The notes: generated by a model not told the origin, from the letters alone. Shown: positions 17,763-28,200, counted from the stretch's first letter. The stretch: DNA of 64,000 nt from Clostridia bacterium (GCA_017407835.1 JAFQVV010000008.1:1-64000), one strand, 5' to 3'. A program made the numbers and translations.

Positions 17763-19211
17763 TTATTTGCGGCGGAAGGGCCCGAGCAATGCGCCGATGG
17801 CGGCTGCCGCAATCAACACAAGCGCCGCCGGCAGCAAAAAGGAAAAGAGGGCGCGGGCCGAGCCACCCGAGTCAGTGGGCGGAACGACAGTTGTTTGGGG
17901 TGACGAAGTCGTCTGGGGGGCTGTGGTCATGGGCGAAGCCGTGGTTTCGGGCGCGGACGTTGTCTCTGCCGCCCGCTGTTCGGCATAGGGTGTGATGTGC
18001 TCGAAGAAATCGTTGACGCCGGGGGTATCGGCCCCCACCGTTGTGCGGTAAAGCCCGTATTCACAGGGGCTGTATGTCTTGATCTGAGCGGCGGCGGTGA
18101 TGGGGGCGTCCTTGGTGCCCCGGATCCAGCGGGTAAACCATGTCCAGTGCTGGGATGTATGCTCGTTATAGCCAAGATTGGAGACTTGGAATGCCGTCAT
18201 GCCGTCATAGGCAGCCAGGGGGATGTCCCAGTTCATGGTCACCTTCCCCTCTTGCCAGAGATGAAGGTAAGTCTTGGGCACATCCCAAATTCCCCATTTC
18301 TCAGCCGACTCGGGGTAAGCAGATGCATCGTTCGAGCAGTCAAGAGCCTTCTGCAGGGCAAGGGTATTGACCATGTGGGCGCCGTGGTTATACTCGCCGT
18401 TGACATCGTGTCCGATCACCACCTGGGGACGGAAGCGGCGAAGCTGCTCAACAGCATATTCGATGAAATCCTCCTCAGTATACCCGTAGCCCGCGAAAAC
18501 CGTACGGGCAGTTTCCAGCGAGGTGGAATAGAGATCGGGGAACGGCCCGACAACAGGGTAATTGCGCACCCCCACCGCCCAGAGTCCGTCCAGCTGTTCG
18601 TGGGGGCGATTATGGGTATCGAAGTGCTGTACCATATACACGACCTGTGCCGAGAGGCCGCGGTCGATGCAGGTGGGCAGGATGCCGGCGAAGAAGAGGT
18701 GCTCATCATCACTGTGGGTGGAGAAGAGCAGCAGATCCGCCTCGGCATAGGGTGGCTGCCAGACCTGCACGGTATCGGGCAGAGTCCCCGCCGACCACAC
18801 CGACAGCTCGGCCACCGATGCCCCCTGGGGGAAGGTCAGCGTCAGGCTGCGCGTGGCGCCGATTCCCTCGGCGACATCGACATATTCGTGCAGAAACCCG
18901 TTTGTGCCGCAGGCAAACTCACCGTATTCGCCCCGGCAGGTCCACGTCTGCGGAACTTTATCAAAGATAAGATAGACACCGGCAATCTGCGTTTGGGCAG
19001 AAACCGTAATGCTGCCTCCTGCCGCAATGGTCAGGTAAGTGGTATTTTGCCCATCCGTCAGCAAAGAAAGCGATCCGCTGCTTGAGGTTGTCAGTGAGAC
19101 GTCCAGCTGGTGAGCATCGTAAGCAGCCGATGCTGCCGAAGCAGGACAGACGGAGGCAGCAAACAGAAGTATCCCCGTCAGCAATGCCGACAAAAAAAGC
19201 GGGAAGCGCAT
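17763..19211 (-). CDS. Cell-surface PIG-L family deacetylase
   Basis: 482 residues. A signal peptide (LSALLTGILLFAASVCPASA) leads to a beta-rich N-terminal domain (about 30-165). The PIG-L/LmbE domain follows, with its metal motif LLLFSTHSDDEHLFFAG (HSDDE in place of HPDDE) and the second His pair in IGHDVNGEYNHGAHM. A Thr/Ser/Pro linker precedes a C-terminal membrane helix and RRK, so the protein is held at the outer face of the membrane. Family members remove acetyl groups from N-acetylglucosamine-type substrates, so a cell-wall or host glycan is the likely target. The gene is monocistronic. The fold assignment is strong and the substrate is inference. Confidence 0.87.
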   Translation of the reverse strand: MRFPLFLSALLTGILLFAASVCPASAASAAYDAHQLDVSLTTSSSGSLSLLTDGQNTTYLTIAAGGSITVSAQTQIAGVYLIFDKVPQTWTCRGEYGEFACGTNGFLHEYVDVAEGIGATRSLTLTFPQGASVAELSVWSAGTLPDTVQVWQPPYAEADLLLFSTHSDDEHLFFAGILPTCIDRGLSAQVVYMVQHFDTHNRPHEQLDGLWAVGVRNYPVVGPFPDLYSTSLETARTVFAGYGYTEEDFIEYAVEQLRRFRPQVVIGHDVNGEYNHGAHMVNTLALQKALDCSNDASAYPESAEKWGIWDVPKTYLHLWQEGKVTMNWDIPLAAYDGMTAFQVSNLGYNEHTSQHWTWFTRWIRGTKDAPITAAAQIKTYSPCEYGLYRTTVGADTPGVNDFFEHITPYAEQRAAETTSAPETTASPMTTAPQTTSSPQTTVVPPTDSGGSARALFSFLLPAALVLIAAAAIGALLGPFRRK

Positions 19212-19290
19212 ATTTTCACCTCAATTCACGAAAGTTATGCTTATTTTTTATTATACCGCATTCCCCCAAAGAATGCAAGGCGTTTTGTCG

Positions 19291-19328
19291 AAAAGAAAAT
19301 ATCCCCCACGTTTGCCGTGCGGGATATT
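19291..19328 (-). terminator. Terminator of the phosphate transporter gene
   Basis: On the minus strand AATATCCC-CACG pairs with CGTG-GGGATATT, followed by TTCTTTT. A second GC-rich hairpin (GGGGCTGCCGC/GCGGCAGCCCC) lies at 19330-19356, nearer the stop codon. Confidence 0.7.
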
Positions 19329-19369
19329 GAGGGGCTGCCGCAATGCGGCAGCCCCTCCGAAAAGGGGAT

Positions 19370-20434
19370 TTATGCAAAATACGATTTCGCGGCAATCCCC
19401 ACCAGATAGGTCAGCACACCCGCCACAGTGGGAGAGCTTACCCAGGCAATGGCGATGCGTTTGAACACACCGAAGTTGACGTTTTGGGAACCGGTCACCA
19501 ATCCTGCGCCGATGACGGCACCCACAACCGCCTGCGAGGTTGAGACGGGAATACTCATCAGCTTTTCCATAAGCAGAATGGTGGTTGCCATCGCGATAAT
19601 CACAACAAAACCGTCGACTTGGCTCAATTCGGCAATTGCGCCGCCAACTGTCATCATCACGCGGCGGGAAAAGGTCAGCACGCCCAGCGCAATAGCAATG
19701 CCGCCGATGGTTGCCGTCAGGTGGGCATCGGTGAGCAGATTTGCTCCGCTTCCGGTGGCATCGTAATAGAGCGCAGTCACGTTGGCAGAACTGTTGACGC
19801 CGATACTGTAGGATGCAAATGCGCCTGCAGCCAAATATCCGATCTTGATGATTTTATCATAGCTCGCAAGTGTTATCAGCTTTATTTCGATGAAGCGTTT
19901 TACCAAAAAAACCATGATAAACGAGATGAGCAATGCCCCAAGGGGATTGAGAACCCACGTTGAGACAAACTTGCTCAGCTGTGAAAGGTTGACTGCCAGC
20001 ACCTCGGGATCGGAATAATCGGCATAGCAAAGTCCCCAGCCGATGATAGCTCCCGTAACAGACTGATTGGCCGACACGGGGAACTTGAGATAACTCATGA
20101 TAAAGACGGTCAAGCCGGCACAAGTAAAAATAATGAAGGCTTTCAGTGCCGATTTGAGCCGAAGATCACCAAGCATTCCGCTCTCAATGGCAGCCTCAAC
20201 CTCTTGAACCGAGGCAGACACCTTGTTTCCGGTGGCCAACTGGGAAACCTTGTTGATGTTGCCGTCACCGGCGACGAACGCACCGATGATGACCAGAATC
20301 GCAATGATAATGATCGCCGTGCGATATTTGACCACCCGGGTTGCAACCGCCGTGCCGAATGCATTTGCGGCATCGTTGGTGCCCAGTGACCAGCCCATAA
20401 ACAGGCCTGCGGTTAAAAGTAAATAAATCCACAT
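19370..20434 (-). CDS. PiT family inorganic phosphate transporter
   Basis: 354 residues from ATG 20434 (MWIYLLLTAGLFMGWSLGTNDAANAFGTAVATRVV). The GTNDAANAFGTAV signature near the N-terminus and its mirror MSIPVSTSQAVVGAVIGAG near the C-terminus are diagnostic of PiT permeases, which move metal-phosphate with H+ or Na+. About ten hydrophobic segments are visible. A mid-protein region (SQLATGNKVSASVQEVEAAIES) is a soluble loop. The gene lies 10 bases after a short DUF47-like gene on the same strand, the usual PiT regulator, although here that partner is much shortened. Confidence 0.92.
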   Translation of the reverse strand: MWIYLLLTAGLFMGWSLGTNDAANAFGTAVATRVVKYRTAIIIIAILVIIGAFVAGDGNINKVSQLATGNKVSASVQEVEAAIESGMLGDLRLKSALKAFIIFTCAGLTVFIMSYLKFPVSANQSVTGAIIGWGLCYADYSDPEVLAVNLSQLSKFVSTWVLNPLGALLISFIMVFLVKRFIEIKLITLASYDKIIKIGYLAAGAFASYSIGVNSSANVTALYYDATGSGANLLTDAHLTATIGGIAIALGVLTFSRRVMMTVGGAIAELSQVDGFVVIIAMATTILLMEKLMSIPVSTSQAVVGAVIGAGLVTGSQNVNFGVFKRIAIAWVSSPTVAGVLTYLVGIAAKSYFA

Positions 20435-20444
20435 AACTTCTGCA

Positions 20445-20639
20445 TTACGCCTTTCCGGTAATGAGCATGTTCTGAATCTTGTCGGCAATATTTTCGATGA
20501 TATCCGACAAGTCGCAGACATACTCTACGATATGAGAGAACTGCATCTTTTCTGCCACATCCAATCCCGAATCAAAAATCTGCTCATCCAAAACCAAGTC
20601 CCCCTTGTTATTGATCGTAAACATATGATATTCTTCCAT
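20445..20639 (-). CDS. Truncated DUF47/PhoU-like protein
   Basis: A 64-residue frame (or 59 from the second ATG at 20624, which has GGAAGA upstream). Its C-terminal part, VEYVCDLSDIIENIADKIQNMLI, resembles the last helix of DUF47 (YkaA-type, PhoU-like) proteins. Those are normally about 205-215 residues and encoded beside PiT transporters, where they are thought to tune phosphate uptake. Roughly 150 N-terminal residues are missing. It may be a remnant left by an internal deletion or a minimal functional version; the clean ribosome site and close spacing to pit favour continued expression. The assignment rests on position and a short match. Confidence 0.5.
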   Translation of the reverse strand: MEEYHMFTINNKGDLVLDEQIFDSGLDVAEKMQFSHIVEYVCDLSDIIENIADKIQNMLITGKA

Positions 20640-20735
20640 GGGGATAAAAAATCAACCCCTTTGGAGCAGGATTTCCTTTTTTATTGCAAATTTTCAAACG
20701 CTTAACATTCCGATTTTTCCCGTACCGATGCGGAC

Positions 20736-20764
20736 TTGCGAAAGATATCTTTTTATGATATAAT
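20736..20764 (+). promoter_or_regulatory. Promoter of the GH2/GTPase-NYN operon
   Basis: TTGCGA (20736-20741), a 17-base spacer and TATAAT (20759-20764), about 30 bases before the GH2 start codon. Confidence 0.7.
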
Positions 20765-20795
20765 GGTATTTGAATCTGTTCAAAGGAGAAGGCAC

Positions 20796-22475
20796 ATGAA
20801 AACAGCTCAATTTGCCAAGCTTTACACGCAGGCGGGGGAAGCCCTCGCCCGTGCGGGATGGGATGCCATCCCGTGGCAGGCGTATCCCCGCCCCCGTCTT
20901 GAGCGGGACAGCTATCTCTGTCTCAACGGTGTCTGGCAGTTTTCGGCGAATGGGGGGGCCGAGGAGAAAATTCTCGTTCCCTTCCCGCCCGAATCGCTGC
21001 TCTCGGGGGGCGGACGTGACATGGGCATCCGTCCGCAGCTGCGCTATACCCGCAGCTTCACGCTGCCCGACGGATTTCTGCGCGATCGGGTCATCCTGCA
21101 TTTCGGTGCGGTCGATCAGGTCGCCCGCGTCTCGCTCAACGGACGTTCCCTCGGTGAGCATCGGGGCGGATATATCCCCTTTTCCTTTGACATCACCGAG
21201 CATCTCGCCCCCGAGAACACACTGACCGTTGAGGTCACCGACGACACCACAACCTTTACCTTGCCCTACGGCAAGCAATCGGGCAAGAGGGGTGGGATGT
21301 GGTACACACCTGTCAGCGGCATCTGGCAGACGGTATGGCTGGAGAGCGTACCCGCCGAATATGTGCGGAACCTGCACGTTGACACTGACGCGGCAGGTGC
21401 CACCATCCGCGCCGAGGGCGTCTCGGCGGGTGAGGTCACGGTCAACGCCCCCGAGGGGGCGATCACCGTCCCCCTCCGCGACGGCATGGCGCGTGTCGAG
21501 CTCCCCTCACCGCGGCTCTGGTCGCCCGAGGATCCCTATCTCTACACCTTCACCCTGCGTGCAGGGGAGGACTGCGTGCGCTCCTACTTCGCAATGCGCA
21601 CCCTCTCCATCGAGACGGTGGACGGGCTTCCCCGTCTCTGTCTCAACGGTCGTCCCTATTTCTTCCACGGACTGCTTGATCAGGGCTATTTCAGCGACGG
21701 CATCTTCCTGCCCGCCACCCCCGAAGGATACACCGAAGACATCCTCGCCGCGCGCAAGCTCGGCTTCAACACCCTGCGCAAGCACATCAAAATCGAGCCC
21801 CAGCGCTTCTACTATGACTGCGACAGGCTGGGCATGATCGTTTTTCAGGATATGATCAACAACGGGAAATATGCCTTCCTGCGGGACACGGCACTCCCCA
21901 CCGTTGGGCTAAAACGCCGAAATGACCGCCGCCTGAACCGCGATCCCGACACACGCGCCGCCTTCCTCTCGACCATGGAGGAGACGGTCGAGCTACTGCG
22001 CGATCACCCATCGATCTGCTATTGGACCATCTTCAACGAGGGGTGGGGACAATTTGACAGCACCGCTGCCTACCGTCGTCTGCGCGCGCTGGATGCCAGC
22101 CGCTTCATCGACACCGCATCCGGCTGGTTCACTCCCGCCGAGAGCGACGTGGAGAGCCTGCACGTCTACTTCAAGCCCTTCAAAATGCCAAAGAAAATCA
22201 CCCGTCCCGTCGTTCTCTCGGAGTTCGGGGGCTACGCCTGTTCTCTTGCGGGACACGTGTTCAACCCCGACCACATCTACGGCTACCGTGTCTTTTCCTC
22301 ACGGGAGGCACTTGAGACAGCAATCCGCGACCTCTACGCCCGAGAAATCACCCCCGCCATCCCACGCGGTCTCTGCGCCGCCATCTACACACAGCTCTCG
22401 GACGTGGAGGACGAAACCAACGGGCTTTTGACCTACGACCGAAAAGTAACCAAAATCGGCGCTGTTCGCCTCTGA
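20796..22475 (+). CDS. Glycoside hydrolase family 2 protein
   Basis: 559 residues from ATG 20796, with AAGGAG upstream. The order is GH2 sugar-binding domain (SYLCLNGVWQF; RVSLNGRSLGEHRGGYIPF), an Ig-like middle domain (LWSPEDPYLYTFTL) and a TIM barrel. E415 in YWTIFNEGWGQFD is the general acid/base and E476 in VVLSEFGGYA the nucleophile. There is no signal peptide, so it acts on imported oligosaccharides or glycosides. At under 600 residues it is nearer to beta-glucuronidase/mannosidase-like members than to LacZ, but the sugar cannot be fixed by reading alone. It is 26 bases upstream of the GTPase-nuclease fusion gene and probably cotranscribed. Confidence 0.87.
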   Translation: MKTAQFAKLYTQAGEALARAGWDAIPWQAYPRPRLERDSYLCLNGVWQFSANGGAEEKILVPFPPESLLSGGGRDMGIRPQLRYTRSFTLPDGFLRDRVILHFGAVDQVARVSLNGRSLGEHRGGYIPFSFDITEHLAPENTLTVEVTDDTTTFTLPYGKQSGKRGGMWYTPVSGIWQTVWLESVPAEYVRNLHVDTDAAGATIRAEGVSAGEVTVNAPEGAITVPLRDGMARVELPSPRLWSPEDPYLYTFTLRAGEDCVRSYFAMRTLSIETVDGLPRLCLNGRPYFFHGLLDQGYFSDGIFLPATPEGYTEDILAARKLGFNTLRKHIKIEPQRFYYDCDRLGMIVFQDMINNGKYAFLRDTALPTVGLKRRNDRRLNRDPDTRAAFLSTMEETVELLRDHPSICYWTIFNEGWGQFDSTAAYRRLRALDASRFIDTASGWFTPAESDVESLHVYFKPFKMPKKITRPVVLSEFGGYACSLAGHVFNPDHIYGYRVFSSREALETAIRDLYAREITPAIPRGLCAAIYTQLSDVEDETNGLLTYDRKVTKIGAVRL

Positions 22476-22501
22476 TTGATCTCTGCGGAAAGGAGTTCGC
22501 C

Positions 22502-25093
22502 ATGCGGCACTTAACCATCGGTATTCTCGCACACGTTGACGCGGGAAAAACCACCCTCAGCGAAGCCCTGCTCTATCGCGCGGGACATCTGCGCCGTCTC
22601 GGCCGCGTGGATCATCGAAATACTTATCTCGACACCTCCCCCATGGAGCGTGAGCGGGGAATCACCATCTTCTCCAAGCAGGCGCGCCTGACGGTGGGGG
22701 AATGTGAATTTGTTCTGCTCGACACCCCCGGGCACACCGACTTCTCCACCGAAACCGAGCGCACCCTGCAGGTGCTCGATTATGCCATTCTCGTCATCAG
22801 CGGCACCGACGGTGTGCAAAATCACACCCTCACCCTATGGGATCTGCTCCGCCGCTATCGCGTGCCGACCTTGGTTTTCATCAACAAAATGGACATTTCC
22901 ACGGCAGGCGAGCGGGCACTCGCCGCCGAGCTGCAGGCAAAGCTGGATGCCGCCTGTCTGCCCTTTTTCACCGACGAGCCCATCGCCGCGCGCAACGAGC
23001 GGCTTGCCATGACCGATGAAACATTACTGGAGCTCTTTTTGGAGAGCGGCTCGCTTGACCGTGAGGCGGTGGGCGGGCTGATCGCCGATCGCCGCATTTT
23101 CCCCTGCCTGTTCGGGTCGGCACTTCGCCTTGACGGGGTGGATGCCCTGCTCGAAGCTCTGCAGGACATCACCCTCACCCCCGTCTATTCCGACGAATTT
23201 GGCGCGCGGGTGTACAAGATTGCCTATGACGGCGGCAGTGCAAATGGGGGAGCGGGCACGCGTCTGACCTATCTTAAGCTGACGGGCGGGGAGCTTCGGG
23301 TGCGGGATGAGATCACCTACCTCGCTCCCGACGGACACACGCACATCACCGAAAAGGCGGCACAGCTCCGCCTGTATTCGGGCGAGCGCTTCACACAGAC
23401 CGACCGCATCCAAGCGGGCGAGATCTGCGCGGTGGTGGGGCTGTCCGCCACCGCCGCGGGGCTGGGGCTGGGCACCGAGTCCGACGCCGAGCAGCCCGTG
23501 CTTGAGCCGGTTCTGACCTACCGTCTCGTCCTGCCCGAGGGCTGTGATCCCGCCCTCTGCTATCCCCGTCTGCAGCTGCTGGAGGAGGAAGATCCCTCCC
23601 TGCACCTGCGCTGGGACGCAGAACTGGGAGAAATTCACGCCGCCCTGATGGGGGAGGTGCAGATCGAAGTGCTGCAGCGCCTGGCACACGATCGGCTGGG
23701 GCTCAATCTCACCGTGGATATGGGACGGATTCTCTACCGCGAGACCATCGCCAACACGGTAGTGGGCGTGGGGCATTTTGAACCGCTGCGCCACTATGCC
23801 GAGGTTCATGTTCTGCTTGAGCCGCTGCCCGAGGGAAGCGGAATCATCATCGACACCAACTGCCCCGAGGATACGCTGGGGCGAAACTGGCAGCGGCTGA
23901 TTATGACGCATCTGGGTGAGCGCACCCATCGCGGCGTGCTGACAGGCGCTCCGCTGACCGATGTGAAAATCACCCTCCTTGCAGGGCGTGCGCATCTCAA
24001 GCACACCGACGGCGGCGACTTCCGCGAGGCGGTGGGGCGTGCGGTGCGGCAGGGACTGATGCAGGCAAAATCGGTTCTGCTCGAACCCGTCTACCGCTAT
24101 CACATGACCATCCCCGCCGACACAGTCGGCCGTGCGATGCACGATCTGGAGATGCGGGGGGCAAGCATCAGCATTGAGGACAGCGATGAATCCTCCGCCC
24201 TCCTGTGCGGGCGTGTGCCCGTATCAACCATGCGCAACTATCTGCAGGAAATGCAGAGCTATACCCATGGCGAGGGGCGGCTTCGCTGCACCGTTGACGG
24301 ATACGCCCCCTGCCACGATCAGGAGGAGGTTGTCCTCGCCGCCGCTTATTCCCCCGAGGCCGATCTCGAGCAGCCGCCTCACTCGGTCTTCTGCGATCAC
24401 GGTGCGGGCTTCACTGTCCCGTGGGATCGGGTACACGAGTATATGCATCTTCAAGTCAACCTGCCCGCCGAGCGGGAGGAAGAGACGCTGATGCTGCCCT
24501 CCATCAAAACGATCGCGCGGCGCTGGCAGCTGGACGACGACGAGCTGGAAGCTATCATGCTGCGCACCTTTGGTCCGGTCAAGCGGCGCCGCTATTCGCC
24601 GCCCCGTACAATTGCCGCCGCAAAGTCCCCCCGCGAGCTGCCGCAACGCCGAGAGCAGCTGCTCATCGACGGCTACAACGTCATCTTCGCCTGGGATTTC
24701 CTGCACGAGCTGGCGGAGGAGAGCCTTGATGCCGCCCGTGAGGCGCTGATGGATATCCTCGACAACTATGTTGCCTACACCAAGGCAGATCTGACCTTGG
24801 TTTTCGACGCCTATAACCGCACCGAGGGGAACGGACACGAGGAGGAGCGCAACGGCTATCGCGTGGTCTACACCGCCGCGCATGAGACGGCAGACACCTA
24901 TCTTGAGCGCATGATGCACAGCCGCGCCGCAGGTGTGACCACCCGCGTGGTCACCTCAGACCGTCTTATTCAGCTCTCGGCCGTGCACGCGGGCATCCTC
25001 CGCCTCTCTGCGCGAGAATTCTACCGCGAAATTCTCACCATCAACCAAGAAATCTCCACCTTCCTGCGCCGTCTGACGGCGGAGGAGGAATAA
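22502..25093 (+). CDS. TetM-like ribosomal translation GTPase fused to a Rae1/YacP-type NYN endoribonuclease domain
   Basis: 863 residues. Residues 1 to about 690 are a translational GTPase of the TetM/EF-G type. They include P-loop AHVDAGKTT (10-18), RERGITIF switch, DTPGH (74-78), NKMD (128-131), and EF-G-like domains III-V (RAMHDLEMRGASISIED, HGEGRLRCTVDGYAP, CDHGAGFTVPWDRV). After a basic hinge near 690-715 comes a YacP-type NYN domain: LLIDGYNVIFAWDFL (D723), LVFDAYN (D769), HETADTYLERM (D798) and RVVTSDRLIQ (D820), the acidic set of PIN/NYN nucleases. TetM-family factors bind the ribosomal A site, and B. subtilis Rae1 (YacP) is an A-site mRNA endonuclease. The fusion therefore points to a GTP-driven ribosome-targeted nuclease or rescue factor. 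True tetracycline resistance is less likely. Confidence 0.85.
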   Translation: MRHLTIGILAHVDAGKTTLSEALLYRAGHLRRLGRVDHRNTYLDTSPMERERGITIFSKQARLTVGECEFVLLDTPGHTDFSTETERTLQVLDYAILVISGTDGVQNHTLTLWDLLRRYRVPTLVFINKMDISTAGERALAAELQAKLDAACLPFFTDEPIAARNERLAMTDETLLELFLESGSLDREAVGGLIADRRIFPCLFGSALRLDGVDALLEALQDITLTPVYSDEFGARVYKIAYDGGSANGGAGTRLTYLKLTGGELRVRDEITYLAPDGHTHITEKAAQLRLYSGERFTQTDRIQAGEICAVVGLSATAAGLGLGTESDAEQPVLEPVLTYRLVLPEGCDPALCYPRLQLLEEEDPSLHLRWDAELGEIHAALMGEVQIEVLQRLAHDRLGLNLTVDMGRILYRETIANTVVGVGHFEPLRHYAEVHVLLEPLPEGSGIIIDTNCPEDTLGRNWQRLIMTHLGERTHRGVLTGAPLTDVKITLLAGRAHLKHTDGGDFREAVGRAVRQGLMQAKSVLLEPVYRYHMTIPADTVGRAMHDLEMRGASISIEDSDESSALLCGRVPVSTMRNYLQEMQSYTHGEGRLRCTVDGYAPCHDQEEVVLAAAYSPEADLEQPPHSVFCDHGAGFTVPWDRVHEYMHLQVNLPAEREEETLMLPSIKTIARRWQLDDDELEAIMLRTFGPVKRRRYSPPRTIAAAKSPRELPQRREQLLIDGYNVIFAWDFLHELAEESLDAAREALMDILDNYVAYTKADLTLVFDAYNRTEGNGHEEERNGYRVVYTAAHETADTYLERMMHSRAAGVTTRVVTSDRLIQLSAVHAGILRLSAREFYREILTINQEISTFLRRLTAEEE

Positions 25094-25100
25094 GAAAACG

Positions 25101-25234
25101 CGGGGGGACTTTTTGAAAAAAGTCCCCCCTCGACCCCCTCAAAAACTTCCAATAAAATTTATTTGTGAGCGTTTTTGCAGAGGGGTTTGGGGAGGGGCTC
25201 CGAGTTTACTTCGCAACCTCGGAGCCCCTCCCCA
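25101..25234. repeat. Intergenic hairpin repeat (copy R3)
   Basis: GGGGGGACTTTTT/AAAAAGTCCCCCC (25102-25129), an AAAACTTCC...GTTTTTGC element, and a long stem GGGGAGGGGCTCCGAG/CTCGGAGCCCCTCCCC (25190-25233). It separates the convergent GTPase-NYN and subtilase genes and should stop transcription from both. Confidence 0.65.
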
Positions 25235-25241
25235 AGGTCTT

Positions 25242-28200
25242 TTATTCACCCTTCTCCCATGCGGCGAAGAGTTGATCTCGGTCGATGCGGACGATGACTT
25301 CGTTATAGGCATAGTCCACGACTGTCACATAGAAATACTGCCGATAAAGCTGATTGCCGTCAACGGCGAGGGGAATGGATGCCCCCCTGCCCGCGGCAAG
25401 CACGGCTTCGGCCGAGAGTTGGGTATAGTCGAAATCCACCATACTGCTTCGATCGGCAACCTCAACCAGACGAATATACTCGTTATCCCGCACGGTAAGC
25501 TCGAGCAGAAATTCATCCCCCTCCCGGCGGAAGGCGGCAGAGAGCAGCTCGGGCGGCGTGGTATCGATGCGCACAGGGATGGAAAGCGTCTGCTCTCCCC
25601 CCGCCGCGCCGAAAAGGGTGAGCGAAATGGTATATTCCCCATCGGGACAGATGTACTTTTCGTTGTCGGTCACGCAGCCCTGCCAGAGCGGAACACGCAC
25701 GCCGACCGCAATTCCATTGAACGAATAGGCTTTGCTCAGCGCATCGCCGCTGCTGCGATACACCTCGGCGCCATCGGCATCTGTCACTGAGACCCGCCAA
25801 TGTGAGACATTGCGCTCGAGGAAAAGCGTAATGCGCAGCGGTCCGCTGAGGTAGTTGGGATTAAAGGAAAGCAGTTCGGTGGCAATACTGTTGTTTTGGC
25901 GGAGGGTATCCATCTCCGAGACACCAAGCTCCACCTCTTTGCCGTTGCGCATGGGCGCAGAGATGCTCTGCCCAACATAGAGCTGTTCACCCTCCCCGTA
26001 CACGGTGGGCGAGAGGATGGGAGTCTGCTCCCACGCACCGCAGAAGACGGCATAGGGCAGGGTCAGGGTCTGCTCACCGCCGAGCGGATTCTGCGTGATG
26101 GCAAGTGAGACACGTCCCTCAACGAAAAATCCGGAGGGGAAGGCGGCGATGCGTGCCGCATATTCTTCGGCGGAGAGGGTGACGGTCACGCGATATTCGA
26201 CCGTTTCCCCGCCCGCGAGGGTGATGTATCTGCCCTCGGTGCCAAGCACTTCACCATCGAGACTGATCTGCGCATCGAGCGCAGTCAGCGCTCCCGTTGT
26301 GCAGAAGGGCGGATTGTCGAGATCGTATCCCAGCGCAATCAGCCGCTCCTCGGCGGCAGGGTTATTGGAATACTGCCTGAGATTGGGTTGGGTATACGCA
26401 TCTCCGAGGGCCGATGCGGTCAGTGTGAAGCTGACGGGCGTATCGGCAAGATTGCGCAGGGTGAAAACCAAGGTAAAGCTGTCATCTTCGCCTGTCAGGG
26501 TAACGGCACCGCCGTCATTGCCCTGCAGAAGCAGGGGCGCGGTCATTGCGGCATCGGTATTGAGCACGCCCGCGCCCTGTGTGCGCACCGACACGGGGAT
26601 ATCTCCCGTCATCAGCGGCACGGCGGTATTTTGCAGCAGACATTGCGCAACATCAAGAGCATCAAGTTCCTCTGTCCCGCAGAGGGCTTCCTCGCGAACG
26701 CAGCTGAGCAGGACAGCAAGCGCACCGCTGACCTGCGCCGAGGCATAAGAGGTTCCGCTTAACACCGCAATGGTGTTGTTTGTGCTCAGGCCGACAAAAT
26801 TGTCGCCCAGCGCAAGCAGTGCGGGGGCGAGGGTAAAGTCTTCGCGCAGACCGCGCGAGGAAAACTCAGCCACATCCCGCACCGCCATACCCCGCAGAGA
26901 CGGATCATCATCGGCGAAGCACAGCTCGCCCTCACCCGCCGCCGCAAGACGTGCGCCGTCGGCAATATTGATCATAATCGCGGGAATCGGCGCGCCTGTC
27001 AGCTCCATGGTCAGTGCGCCATCGGTCGCAGGATCATTATCGTAGACGATCAGACCGATTGCCCCTGCTGCTGCAGCGTTGGCCGCCTTCTGGGCAAAGG
27101 AAATCTCCCCACGCTCAACCAGCGCCACCTTCCCCTGCAGGTCAAGTCCGCTGTAGTCCTCCGGCGAACCTACACCGCCGACGGCAACATAGGTAAAGCG
27201 TTTTTGTTTGAGCAGTGCGGCAAAGTTCACTGTGCTCCCCGATGCGGCATCGGCAAAAAATTCGGCGCAGGAGTCGGTGTATGTAATCTGCTCACCTGCT
27301 TCATCGCAGAGCACCGGCAGACGGGACAAACTTCCCGTCGCCGCACCGACGGCGAAGGTTCCCGTCACCGATGCGGGGGTGGTTAGGGTGCTGTGATCGG
27401 TATATGCGGTGGGATAAAGCGTCTCGCCCATCATGCTGTAGAACAGACTGCCCGCACCCGACTCGCCTTTATTGCCCGCCGCGCAAACGACGGCATTGCC
27501 GGAGGTCCGAGCGCCCGCAATCGCCCGTGCAAGGGCAGTACCCGACTCGGTCTCGCCATATGTTGCACCGAAACTGAGATTGATCACATCCGCACCGAGC
27601 AGCAGTGCGTCATTGATGGCAGAGACAACAGCGCACTCATTGGCACGCGCGTCCTTCTCCTCGCCGAACACCTTCATCAGAAGCAGCTGTGCACCGGGGG
27701 CTTCGCCGTCGTATTCGCTGTTGACATAAGCGGCGGCAAGTGCGGCAACTTTCGTCCCGTGGGATGCCGCGCTGTCGATGTCGGCATCGGGATCGGCATA
27801 GTTATAGGCAAAGGGGATTTTTTCGCTGACGGCGGCATCGGGCTTATCGACCAACGCCAGTCGGGCATCGAGTGCTTCCCCCGCCAGTGCGGGCACAGCA
27901 CCCTCGGGCAGCGAAAACCCTCGGGTGGTCAAATCAAAGCCTGTATCAATGACGGCAATGACACTGCCGGAGCCGGCGGCAGTCTGCGTCCCTTTCCCAA
28001 CTTCCCCCAGCGGGTATTCAACAATATTCAGCTCGGCATCGGGCAGAGGCTCGTCCAGCGCGGAATATGCCGCGGGGCGATATACATCAAAGGCAAGCTC
28101 ACCCGGGGCAAGATCCCCCGCCGCCCGCAGCTCGGGCAGATCCGCGGCATCAACCTCGACCGCAATGCCGAGCAGAGCCGCCGTCCAGCGGGTGCGCTCC

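Noticed and set aside
22502..25093. Annotation as a tetracycline resistance gene
   Set aside because: The protein is about 220 residues longer than TetM, carries a nuclease domain and sits with core genes after a glycosidase; resistance cannot be claimed from similarity.
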